In this document: positions 11,120 to 18,946 of the stretch, piece after piece
Position numbering within the stretch: position 1 is the first letter of the stretch
Layout: every line of letters starts with the position of its first letter
Assembly: GCF_014196345.1 (NCBI RefSeq)
Contig: NZ_JACIDN010000012.1
Span: forward strand, 1 to 64,000
Source of the DNA: Methylobacterium brachythecii
GTDB taxonomy: Bacteria; Pseudomonadota; Alphaproteobacteria; Rhizobiales; Beijerinckiaceae
Length of the DNA: 64,000 nt
Direction of reading: 5' to 3'
The notes under the pieces: model-generated
The model's database searches: none
Told to the model about the DNA's origin: nothing
The model's input: the letters and a program-made list of their open reading frames with translations, nothing else
Program-made: the position numbers and the translations under genes

Positions 11120-11923
11120 ATGTGGACCGCACTCTGGCACCGCCTCGCCCATCCCGGGCATTTCCTGCGCTGGTCTGGCGCCGCGACGCCCTGGCTCGCC
11201 GGGCTCTCGGCGCTGCTTCTCGCCGCCGGCCTGTATCTGACCTGGTTCGTGGTCCCGCCCGACTACCAGCAGGGCGAGACCGTGCGGATCATGTACATCC
11301 ACGTGCCGGCGGCCTGGCTCGGGGTGTTCTTCTACGGGGCGATGAGCCTGTCGGCGATCGGCACGCTGGTCTGGCGGCATCCGCTCGCCGACGTCGCCCA
11401 GCGCGCCGCCGCGCCGATCGGTGCGGCCTTCACGCTGATCTGCCTCGTCACCGGCTCGCTGTGGGGCAAGCCGATGTGGGGCACCTACTGGGTCTGGGAT
11501 GCGCGCCTGACCTCGATGCTGGTGCTGTTCCTGATCTATTGCGGCATCATCGCCCTGTGGCGGACGATCGAGGACCCGAACCGGGCGGCGCGCGCCATCG
11601 CCATCCTGACCCTCGTCGGCGCCGTGAACCTGCCGATTATCAAGTTCTCGGTGAACTGGTGGTCGACGCTGCACCAGCCGGCCTCGATCCTGCGCATGGG
11701 CGGCTCGACCATCGATCCCTCGATGCTCTACCCGCTGCTGGAGATGATCCTCGCCTTCACCGTGCTTGGGGTGACGCTGCACCTCTATTCCATGCGCACC
11801 GAGATCCTGCGTCGCCGCGTGCGGGTGCTGACCATCCGTGAGGCCGAGCGGCTCGATGCCGGTGCGGCCACCGCTTCCATCGTGACGTCGCCCCGCGCCA
11901 TGACGGTCGGCCAGGGCGCCTGA
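11120..11923 (+). CDS. ccmC: Heme exporter protein CcmC
   Basis: A 267-residue membrane protein with six hydrophobic helices. The heme-handling tryptophan-rich motif WGTYWVWDARLTS, shared by CcmC, CcmF and CcsA, is present, as are periplasmic histidines such as the one in YIHVPAAW. It delivers heme to CcmE. The ATG at 11120 gives the usual length. ccmD starts 10 bp after its stop. Confidence 0.95.
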   Translation: MWTALWHRLAHPGHFLRWSGAATPWLAGLSALLLAAGLYLTWFVVPPDYQQGETVRIMYIHVPAAWLGVFFYGAMSLSAIGTLVWRHPLADVAQRAAAPIGAAFTLICLVTGSLWGKPMWGTYWVWDARLTSMLVLFLIYCGIIALWRTIEDPNRAARAIAILTLVGAVNLPIIKFSVNWWSTLHQPASILRMGGSTIDPSMLYPLLEMILAFTVLGVTLHLYSMRTEILRRRVRVLTIREAERLDAGAATASIVTSPRAMTVGQGA

Positions 11924-11933
11924 GGACAGCATC

Positions 11934-12089
11934 ATGGATCTTGGATCGCATGCCGGCTTCATCGTCGGCGCCTATGCCTTCACTGCGCTCGTGATCGGCG
12001 GCCTCGTGATCGGCGCGCTGCTCGATCAGCGCGCCCAGAAGCGCGCCCTCACCGCCCTCCGGGGCGAAACCGGGGACAGTCGCTCGTGA
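11934..12089 (+). CDS. ccmD: Heme exporter protein CcmD
   Basis: A very short gene (51 residues) between ccmC and ccmG. The protein has a short N terminus (MDLGSHAGFIVGAY), one transmembrane helix (FTALVIGGLVIGALL) and a charged, Arg/Lys-rich cytoplasmic tail, the standard CcmD layout. CcmD is needed to release holo-CcmE from CcmABC. Its stop overlaps the GTG start of ccmG (GTGA), so the two are coupled. Confidence 0.9.
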   Translation: MDLGSHAGFIVGAYAFTALVIGGLVIGALLDQRAQKRALTALRGETGDSRS

Positions 12090-12685
12090 ACGAGTCGCGT
12101 CTGGGCGCGCCGACGGCGCGTCGCTCCCTTCTGGTGATCCTTCCGGTCGTCACCTTCGCCGTGCTCGCCGGCGTGTTCTTCCTGCGCCTGCGCTCGGGAG
12201 CCGATCCGGCGGCCGTCCCCTCCGTGATGATCGGCAAGGCAGCGCCCGGCTTCCAGCTTCCGCCCGTCGCGGAGCTGACGGCGGACGGCAAGCCGGTGCC
12301 GGGCCTGTCGAGCGAGGACTTCAAGGGCAACGTGACCCTGCTGAACTTCTACGCCTCGTGGTGCGCGCCCTGCCAGGTCGAGCACCCGATGTTGATGCGG
12401 CTTGCCCGCGAGTCGGGCTTCCGCGTGGTCGGCATCGACTACAAGGACACGCCGGAGGCGGGCCGACGCTTCCTGGCGCGCAACGGTGTGCCCTACGCGG
12501 CCGTCGGGTCCGACACGAGCGGGCGCGTGGGTATCGATTTCGGCGTCTACGGCGTGCCGGAGAGCTTCATCATCGGACCGGACGGAACGATCCGCGACAA
12601 GCTCGTCGGCATCGTCACGCCGGAGAATTATGCGGGTGTCGTGGCCAAGCTGCGCGCGGCGGGACAGGTCGCTGCAGCAAACTGA
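12086..12685 (+). CDS. ccmG: Thiol:disulfide interchange protein CcmG/DsbE
   Basis: A 199-residue membrane-anchored periplasmic thioredoxin-fold protein. One N-terminal helix (VILPVVTFAVLAGVFFL region) is followed by the active site WCAPC in NFYASWCAPCQVEHP and the CcmG-type GVYGVPESF with its cis-Pro. It reduces apocytochrome CxxCH cysteines before heme ligation. The GTG start overlaps the ccmD stop. ccmE, ccmF and ccmH are not in the window and must lie elsewhere. Confidence 0.94.
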   Translation: MNESRLGAPTARRSLLVILPVVTFAVLAGVFFLRLRSGADPAAVPSVMIGKAAPGFQLPPVAELTADGKPVPGLSSEDFKGNVTLLNFYASWCAPCQVEHPMLMRLARESGFRVVGIDYKDTPEAGRRFLARNGVPYAAVGSDTSGRVGIDFGVYGVPESFIIGPDGTIRDKLVGIVTPENYAGVVAKLRAAGQVAAAN

Positions 12686-12688
12686 GCC

Positions 12689-13303
12689 TCAGGCCTGCTG
12701 CGTCTCGTCCTTGCGCTCGTAGCGCATCAGCAGCGGGGTCTGGGCGAGGGCGAAGACCACGGTCAGCGGCATGATGCCGAACACCTTGAAGCTGACCCAG
12801 AAATCCTCGGTCTGGGTGCGCCAGACCACCTCGTTGAGGACGGCCAGCGCCAGGAAGAACAGGCCCCAGCGGAAGGTCAGCTTGCGCCAGCCCTCCTCGG
12901 TGAGGGCGAAGACCGAATCGAGCACCACCGACAGCAGCGACTTCCGGAACAGCAGGCCGCCGAGCAGCACCAGCCCGAACAGGCTGTTCACGATGGTCGG
13001 CTTCATCATGATGAAGGTCTTGTCCTGCAGCGCCAGGGTCAGCCCGCCGAACACCACCACCACCACGCCCGAGACCAGCGGCATGATCGGCAGGCGCCGG
13101 ATCAGCGCGTAGTGGACACCGAGCGCGACCATCGTCGCCCCGATGAACACGCCGGTCGCCGCGAAGAGCTTCTGATCGGGCGCGATACCGAACTTCTCGG
13201 CATAGGCGTTGCCCAGGAAGAAGATCACCAGCGGGCCAATCTCGAGCACGAGCTTGAGCAGCGGCGGCAAGTGGCGGCGGGGGGGAACGGGTTCGACGTG
13301 CAT
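12689..13303 (-). CDS. Septation protein A (YciB/IspZ family) membrane protein
   Basis: A 204-residue inner-membrane protein with about five hydrophobic helices. Family segments include LEIGPLVIFFLGNAYA near the start and the end region VFALAQTPLLMRYE. YciB-family proteins have been linked to cell envelope and division processes. The ATG at 13303 is chosen because family resemblance begins soon after; the in-frame start at 13354 adds unsupported residues. It converges with ccmG with three bases between stops. It is downstream of ftsY on the same strand. Confidence 0.88.
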   Translation of the reverse strand: MHVEPVPPRRHLPPLLKLVLEIGPLVIFFLGNAYAEKFGIAPDQKLFAATGVFIGATMVALGVHYALIRRLPIMPLVSGVVVVVFGGLTLALQDKTFIMMKPTIVNSLFGLVLLGGLLFRKSLLSVVLDSVFALTEEGWRKLTFRWGLFFLALAVLNEVVWRTQTEDFWVSFKVFGIMPLTVVFALAQTPLLMRYERKDETQQA

Positions 13304-13398
13304 GAATGATCCGGAAGGGCTGCCTTGCAGCAGGAGGGATGTAAGACAGCCCATCGCCCATTCCTAGCGACGGGCGGAGCGACGGGCCGTCTTTCGGT

Positions 13399-14688
13399 TC
13401 AGTCCTTCTCCAACCCCGCGATCGCCCGTGCGAAATCGCGCGCGGCGAACGGCTCCAGGTCCTCCACACCCTCGCCGACACCGATGAAGTGCACCGGCAG
13501 GCCGAACTTGGCGGCGAGCGCAACCAGGATGCCGCCACGCGCCGTGCCGTCGAGTTTGGTCATGACCAGCCCGCTGATCGGCGCGGCCTGGGAGAACAGC
13601 TCGACTTGGCTCAACGCGTTCTGGCCGACCGTGGCGTCGAGCACGAGCAGAGCGGCGTGCGGCGCCTCCGGATCGTGCTTGCGGATCACGCGGACGATCT
13701 TTTCGAGCTCTGCCATCAGGCCAGCCTTGTTCTGCAGGCGGCCTGCCGTGTCGATCAACAGCACGTCGGTGCCGTTCGCCTTGGCCTCCTTTAACGCATC
13801 GAAGGCGAGGCCGGCGGCGTCCGCGCCCTGCTCGCGGCTGATGACGGGCGTGCCCGTGCGCTCGCCCCAGACGCGAAGCTGCTCGATCGCGGCGGCGCGG
13901 AAGGTGTCGCCGGCCGCGAGCATCACGCTGCGGCCCTCAGCTTTGAGCTTGAGCGAAAGCTTGCCGATCGTCGTGGTCTTGCCGGCGCCGTTGACCCCGA
14001 CCATCAGAATCACGAACGGCTTTTTCGTCGCATCGACGACGAGAGGCCTGGCGACCGGCGCCAGCGCGGTCTCGACCTCGCTCGCGAGGATGGCGCGCAC
14101 CTCGTCCGGTGAGATACTCTTCTCGTAGCGGCCCTTGCCGACGGCCTCCGAGATCCGCATGGCGGTCTCGACGCCGAAATCGGCCTGGATCAGCGCGTCC
14201 TCCAGCTCCTCCAGCGTGTCGGCGTCGAGCTTGCGCTTGGTGAAGAGGCCGGTGACGCGGTCGGACAGGGCCGACGAGGTCCGCTTCATGCCCGAGGTCA
14301 GCCGGGTCCACCAGCCGCGCTTCTGCTCGGGTTCGGCCGGCGGGTCGGGCTCGACGTCGAGGGCGGGGACGGCGATGGGCTGAAGATCGAGCGCGGCGCC
14401 CTCGGCGGCGGCGGCCGCGCCCGGCTCGTCGCCCGGCTGCAGATCCGCGCCCTCGATCTCGTCCGGAACCTGATTCCTCCCCGCGTCGTCCTGGGCCGGC
14501 ACGCTCGGCGGCATCGGCACGGAGGCGACGTCGTCCGCGCCCGTGGCAAAGTCGGGCTGACCCTCGGATTGCGAGCCCGGCGAGGCGGGATCGGGGACGT
14601 CCGGATGATCCGTGGTCTCCGGCTCGGCCGCCTCGTCCTTTCGCCCGAACAGGCGTCCGAACCAGCCCGGCTTCTCGTCTCGACTCAT
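13399..14688 (-). CDS. ftsY: Signal recognition particle receptor FtsY
   Basis: A 429-residue SRP GTPase. A long acidic, Pro/Ala-rich N-terminal A domain (about 1-120) precedes the helical N domain and the G domain with P loop GVNGAGKTTTIGKL, LLIDTAGRLQNK and VMTKLDGTARGG. It docks SRP-ribosome complexes at the membrane for co-translational insertion. The gene starts with a clear ATG after a purine-poor leader; septation protein A follows 95 bp downstream. Confidence 0.97.
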   Translation of the reverse strand: MSRDEKPGWFGRLFGRKDEAAEPETTDHPDVPDPASPGSQSEGQPDFATGADDVASVPMPPSVPAQDDAGRNQVPDEIEGADLQPGDEPGAAAAAEGAALDLQPIAVPALDVEPDPPAEPEQKRGWWTRLTSGMKRTSSALSDRVTGLFTKRKLDADTLEELEDALIQADFGVETAMRISEAVGKGRYEKSISPDEVRAILASEVETALAPVARPLVVDATKKPFVILMVGVNGAGKTTTIGKLSLKLKAEGRSVMLAAGDTFRAAAIEQLRVWGERTGTPVISREQGADAAGLAFDALKEAKANGTDVLLIDTAGRLQNKAGLMAELEKIVRVIRKHDPEAPHAALLVLDATVGQNALSQVELFSQAAPISGLVMTKLDGTARGGILVALAAKFGLPVHFIGVGEGVEDLEPFAARDFARAIAGLEKD

Positions 14689-14729
14689 CCGTACTTGCTC
14701 CTGCCGGCGCGTGGCTCTAGCCGGGGTTC

Positions 14730-15422
14730 ATGGTCCCGACTGACATAGGCGTGCGCCTCCTCTACCGCGATGCCCTGATGCTCGTCATCGACAAGCCTGC
14801 GGGTCTACCCGTTCATCCGGGCCCGAAAGGTGGCCCGACGGTCACGGACCACCTCGATGCGCTGCTTTTCGGACTGCCGCGGCGTCCCCAGGCCGCGCAT
14901 CGGCTCGATCGCGATACCTCGGGCTGCCTCGTGCTCGGGCGGCATCCGAAGGCGCTGGCGCGCCTCAACAAGCTGTTTGCCGACGGCCGTGTCGACAAGA
15001 CCTACTGGGCGATCGTCGAGGGCGATCCGTGCGAAGAGGGCGGCACGATCGATCTCGCTCTCGGCAGGCGCTCGGACGATCCGCGCAGTTGGTGGATGAA
15101 GGCGGACCCGGCCGGCGATCCCTCGCTCACCCGCTGGCGCGTGCTCGGCCGCGACGCCGGGCGAACCTGCGCGTGGCTCGAACTGTCGCCCGAGACAGGC
15201 CGCACGCATCAGTTGCGCGTTCATTGCGCCGAGATGGGTTGGCCGATCCGGGGCGACACCGTCTACGGCCATGCGCCGCGCCATGGCGGCCCGGGACTCC
15301 AGCTCCACGCCCGTGCGTTGGAGCTTCCGCTCTATCCAAAGAAGGCTGCGATCAGGATCGAGGCTCCACCGCACGATCACATGTCGGGAGCTCTTGCAAC
15401 TTGCGGCTTCACGCAGCCCTGA
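14730..15422 (+). CDS. RluA-family pseudouridine synthase
   Basis: A 230-residue enzyme that isomerises uridine in rRNA or tRNA. The catalytic motif HRLDRDTSG is present with Asp60; DKPAGLPVHPG near the start and ETGRTHQLRVH are other family blocks. There is no S4 domain, so it is a short RluA-type enzyme; the target RNA position cannot be told from sequence. It is divergent from ftsY, with 41 bp between start codons. Confidence 0.9.
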   Translation: MVPTDIGVRLLYRDALMLVIDKPAGLPVHPGPKGGPTVTDHLDALLFGLPRRPQAAHRLDRDTSGCLVLGRHPKALARLNKLFADGRVDKTYWAIVEGDPCEEGGTIDLALGRRSDDPRSWWMKADPAGDPSLTRWRVLGRDAGRTCAWLELSPETGRTHQLRVHCAEMGWPIRGDTVYGHAPRHGGPGLQLHARALELPLYPKKAAIRIEAPPHDHMSGALATCGFTQP

Positions 15423-15580
15423 GACGTCGCCCGAAGCTTGGGTCACCGAGATTCACCGAGCGCTCGGAAACGCTCCGCCTCGTCCTGGCGGCCCGGAACG
15501 CTTCACGCTAAAGCTCGGCCGTGCACGACGGCCTTCGCATCCCGCACCGGCGTCTGCTGAATTCTTAGCGAGACTTGGTC

Positions 15581-16564
15581 ATGGTGTCGTTCCTGCGCGC
15601 GGCGGTACTCACCGCCGGCCTGCTTCCGATCGTTTCGGCGTTGCCGGCCGCGGCGGCCCAGAGGGAGCCGTTCGAGATGGTGAAGGGCTGGGAGGTCGAA
15701 CGCACCGTCGGCGATACCAGCCCCAATCCCTGCCTGATCAGCAAGACCTACAAGGACAAGGAAGACCACAACCTCGTCAACGGCATCGTCTTCTCGCTCG
15801 AAGGCAGCAACGTGGCTCTGGCCTTCGTCTACCAGGGTTGGGAGTGGGACAAAGGTGACGCGGTCAAGGCGTCCCTCCTGGCCGGCAAGAAGGTCTTGAG
15901 GAAGCAGGCCTCGTGGAACGCGGATGCCCAGGTCCTCGCAGCGGGCTTCCCGAACAGCATTGTGCCCGACCTCCTGGCGACCGAGACGCTTTACCTGAAG
16001 TTCGAGGATGGCGACGCCGATTTCGACATCACTGGCTTCCCGCAGGCCTACGAGTCGCTCCGCCGCTGCGATGCGACCCCCGGCAAGGCCGCGGCGCCGT
16101 CCGCTGCGGCACCGGTCGCCCCCGGCATCTCCGCGGCGACGGCTGCGAAGGCTCCCCCCGCTCCTGCCGCGACACCCGCAACCTCGCCGGTCGTGCCCCC
16201 GCAAGCCCGCATCCAGGCCTACATCCTGGGCGTCATGCTCCAGCAGGTCGTCAAGGAATGCGAGGTGTCGACCAGCGGCAAGCAGCGCTCGGCCCTCGAT
16301 ACCAAGATCGATGGGATGAAAACGGAGATGGCGGCCCTCGACTCGACCGTCCGCGAGCAGGTCGCTAAGCGCCCCGAGCCGCATTGCCCGCCGGCCCAGG
16401 ACGAGCCGAAATTCCAGGCGACCCTGGCGGACTTCCTCGCGAACTCTCCGGAGGATTTTTCGGCCCTGATGGAGAAACGCGGTGCCGAAGAGGCTGCCAA
16501 AGCTCAGGCCAAGACCGAGGCGCCGAAGACCGAGGCTCCGAAAACGGAAACGCCGAAGCCTTGA
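15581..16564 (+). CDS. Secreted protein of unknown function with Ala/Pro linker
   Basis: A 327-residue protein with a signal peptide (SFLRAAVLTAGLLPIVSALP, cleavage near AAAAQ). Residues about 25-165 form a compact domain with two Cys (NPCLIS and RRCDA). An Ala/Pro linker (about 167-207) leads to a helical domain with Cys in VKECEVS and EPHCPP, and a tail of KTEAP repeats. No family was recognised. The ATG at 15581 is preferred to a TTG two codons upstream. A strong terminator follows the gene. Confidence 0.7.
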   Translation: MVSFLRAAVLTAGLLPIVSALPAAAAQREPFEMVKGWEVERTVGDTSPNPCLISKTYKDKEDHNLVNGIVFSLEGSNVALAFVYQGWEWDKGDAVKASLLAGKKVLRKQASWNADAQVLAAGFPNSIVPDLLATETLYLKFEDGDADFDITGFPQAYESLRRCDATPGKAAAPSAAAPVAPGISAATAAKAPPAPAATPATSPVVPPQARIQAYILGVMLQQVVKECEVSTSGKQRSALDTKIDGMKTEMAALDSTVREQVAKRPEPHCPPAQDEPKFQATLADFLANSPEDFSALMEKRGAEEAAKAQAKTEAPKTEAPKTETPKP

Positions 16565-16577
16565 TGACCTGACGGCA

Positions 16578-16616
16578 ACGAAAAACCCGCCGGCCCATGG
16601 CCGGCGGGTTTTTCAT
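16578..16616. terminator. Bidirectional intrinsic terminator
   Basis: Stem AAACCCGCCGGCC with loop CATG and its exact complement, flanked by an A-run and a T-run. It serves the secreted-protein gene (plus) and the converging trcR (minus). Confidence 0.9.
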
Positions 16617-16648
16617 GAGTCGTCGATCGTTTGCCGAACGGCGATGGC

Positions 16649-17335
16649 TCAATCCTCGTCGTCGTCCTCGTGCGGGCGCTGCATCCCCTTGAGCTTGGCG
16701 AACACCGCATCCTGGTCGAGGTCCTCATGCTCCTCGGCTTTCGGAGCCGTCGAGACTTCTGTCGGCAGCAGGGTCGGGCCGCTCTCGGCCGGGACGACGG
16801 CGGGGCGATCCTTGGCAGCCTTGCCGACTTCGAAGTCGAGGTCGATCTGCGAGCACAGGGCGAGCGTGACCGGGTCGAGGGGCTGCAGCGAGCCCGAATT
16901 CCAGTGGCTGCGGTCGCGGATCTGCTGGATCGTCGACTTGGTGGTGCCGACGAGACGGATGATCTGCGCGTCCTTCAGCTCCGGGTGGTTGCGCAGCAGC
17001 CAGAGGATGGCGTTCGGGCGATCCTGGCGGCGCGAGAGCGGGGTGTAGCGCGGACCCTTGGTGGTGCGCTTGACCTCCGGCAGCTTCACCTTCGAGACTG
17101 CGATCTTGAGCTTGTGGTTCGGCGACTTCTGCGCCTTCTCGATCTCCTCGCGGGTCAGCTGGCCAGCGGTGATCGGGTCGAAACCCTTGATCCCGGCCGC
17201 AACCTCGCCGTCGGCGATGCCCTTCACCTCAAGCGGGTGGAGGTGGCAGAAATCCGCGATCTGCTCGAAGGCGAGCGACGTATTCTCCACCAGCCATACG
17301 GCGGTGGCCTTCGGCATCAACGGTCCCTGGGACAT
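16649..17335 (-). CDS. trcR: TrcR-type cell-cycle regulator (DUF1013)
   Basis: A 228-residue protein matching the DUF1013 family, called TrcR in alphaproteobacteria and linked to cell-cycle-regulated transcription. Typical blocks are MPKATAVWLVENTSLAFEQI, PNAILWLLRNHPELKDAQII and the HTH-like GTTKSTIQQIRDRSHWN. The C terminus is very acidic (EDDDED). The gene is monocistronic between a terminator and the PepSY gene. Confidence 0.9.
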   Translation of the reverse strand: MSQGPLMPKATAVWLVENTSLAFEQIADFCHLHPLEVKGIADGEVAAGIKGFDPITAGQLTREEIEKAQKSPNHKLKIAVSKVKLPEVKRTTKGPRYTPLSRRQDRPNAILWLLRNHPELKDAQIIRLVGTTKSTIQQIRDRSHWNSGSLQPLDPVTLALCSQIDLDFEVGKAAKDRPAVVPAESGPTLLPTEVSTAPKAEEHEDLDQDAVFAKLKGMQRPHEDDDED

Positions 17336-17494
17336 CGGGTCGGCTCCAATATCGGATGTATGTGCGTGGAACGCGGTGCCGCGGACGAAGAACCGCTGTC
17401 TCCGGCCTGACCCTTCAGGTCCGGAAATCCCGTCTCACGCTGAATAGGGGAAGCGATCCCTATACAGGCACGCCGGGGGGACGTGCAATCGCGA

Positions 17495-18946
17495 TCACGC
17501 GGCTCGGCGTGCCGAGCGCCGCCTGGGCTTGATGAGGCGGCGCCAGCCGATGATCAGGCCGGTCAAGGCGATGACCGCGGCAAGGCCGTTCAGCAGCCAA
17601 TGCAGCATCTCGCGGACCGGCGGGTGCCTGAGCAGAAGCGGCAGGTCGAACCGGTGAAGGGCCGAGAACAGCCAGCGGTCCAAGCGGCCCGAGCGGTCGA
17701 GCCGATTGAGGATCCGGCCTGTAGCCGGATCGATGTGCAGCCAAGTCGCGGCCTCGTCGTCGAAACGCAGCCGCAGCACCGGCAGAGGCCGGTCGCCGTG
17801 CACGGCGTACCAGTATACATCGTAGGCCGTGAGCCGCTCGACGGCCGGCGGTGTGGTCGTCGGGACCGCGCGGATGGCTGCGCGAAGGATCTCGTCCTCG
17901 CTCAATCCCGCTCCATCGGCGCCGATCACTGGCTTCGACTCCGCTCCGAGCGACTGGATCAACCAGCGGCCGCCGAGGCGGGTGAAGCGCAGGGCCTTCG
18001 CATGAGGTTCCACCAGTTCCCGCAGGCTGGATGGGTCGAGGCCGGTGGGGGCGCCCTCCCCTGCATAGGCCGCGAGCCAGCCGGCCGGCGGCGTCGGCGA
18101 GTTGAACCAGTTGTTCGGGTTCATCGACAGCCAGCCGCTGACGATGAAGGTGGTCAGCGTGAGGCCGCCGACGATCCCGAACAGATGGTGCCAGCGCGCC
18201 GCTCCACGGTAGGGCGTGATGTCGCCGCGGGGGTAGCGCCGGCTCGGCCTGAGCCGCCAGATCCCGAGGATCATGCCGCTGAAGGCGCCGAGGCAAGCGG
18301 GGCCCGAGACCCAGACGACCACATAGTGCCAGAGGTCCGGCCGTGCCCGGATCGGGGTCACGTAGATCCAGTGCACGACCGAGCCGACCCAGTTCCAGCC
18401 GCGCGCGAATCGCGTGGTGGAGAGGGTGACCTCGCCGGTCTTCTCGGAAATGTAGAGCTCGGTGCCGGCGGCATCGCCGAGGGCGACCTTGTGGAAGGGC
18501 CGCAGCCGGTTGTAGCGCTGCGTCACCGTCCACTGGTCGCGCTCGACCCGCTCGACCGTGCCGTGGCCACCGGCCGTGGCGATGGCCTCATCGGAGCTCA
18601 CCGGGCCGAGTGGCCGGCCGGTACTGGCCGAGATCGCCAGCGGTTCTCCCGACGGGGTCGCCAGCCGATAGACCGGCTCGCTGCCGCGCATGTGCAGCTC
18701 GAAGTCGACGGGCGGCGCCAAGCCGGAGGCCGTGAGCGCAGCATCCGGCGAGACCGCGACCCGATCCCAGGCGATCGGTGTCAGATGCGCGAGCCGCTCG
18801 GCTTCCGAGAGGTTCGGGAACGGCACGTAGAGCATCACCAGCCCCGAGCCGATCCACAGGGCGAAGAACAGCCCGAACACGATTCCGAGCCAGCGATGGC
18901 CGAGGATCAGCCACCGCTTGCCGGTCTTCAGGAGGCGTCTCGTCAC
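17495..18946 (-). CDS. PepSY-associated transmembrane protein
   Basis: A 483-residue inner-membrane protein with four hydrophobic helices: GIVFGLFFALWIGSGLVMLY (first), a WVVGS-like pair near 190-225, HHLFGIVGGLTLTTFIVSGW and a C-terminal LNGLAAVIALTGLIIGW. PepSY-like periplasmic segments lie between them. Relatives often accompany TonB-dependent receptors and may reduce or move ferric or cobalt chelates; the exact role is not established. The GTG at 18946 overlaps the receptor stop (GTGA), so the two are translationally coupled, and both lie behind the cobalamin riboswitch at 21310-21485. Confidence 0.85.
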   Translation of the reverse strand: MTRRLLKTGKRWLILGHRWLGIVFGLFFALWIGSGLVMLYVPFPNLSEAERLAHLTPIAWDRVAVSPDAALTASGLAPPVDFELHMRGSEPVYRLATPSGEPLAISASTGRPLGPVSSDEAIATAGGHGTVERVERDQWTVTQRYNRLRPFHKVALGDAAGTELYISEKTGEVTLSTTRFARGWNWVGSVVHWIYVTPIRARPDLWHYVVVWVSGPACLGAFSGMILGIWRLRPSRRYPRGDITPYRGAARWHHLFGIVGGLTLTTFIVSGWLSMNPNNWFNSPTPPAGWLAAYAGEGAPTGLDPSSLRELVEPHAKALRFTRLGGRWLIQSLGAESKPVIGADGAGLSEDEILRAAIRAVPTTTPPAVERLTAYDVYWYAVHGDRPLPVLRLRFDDEAATWLHIDPATGRILNRLDRSGRLDRWLFSALHRFDLPLLLRHPPVREMLHWLLNGLAAVIALTGLIIGWRRLIKPRRRSARRAA

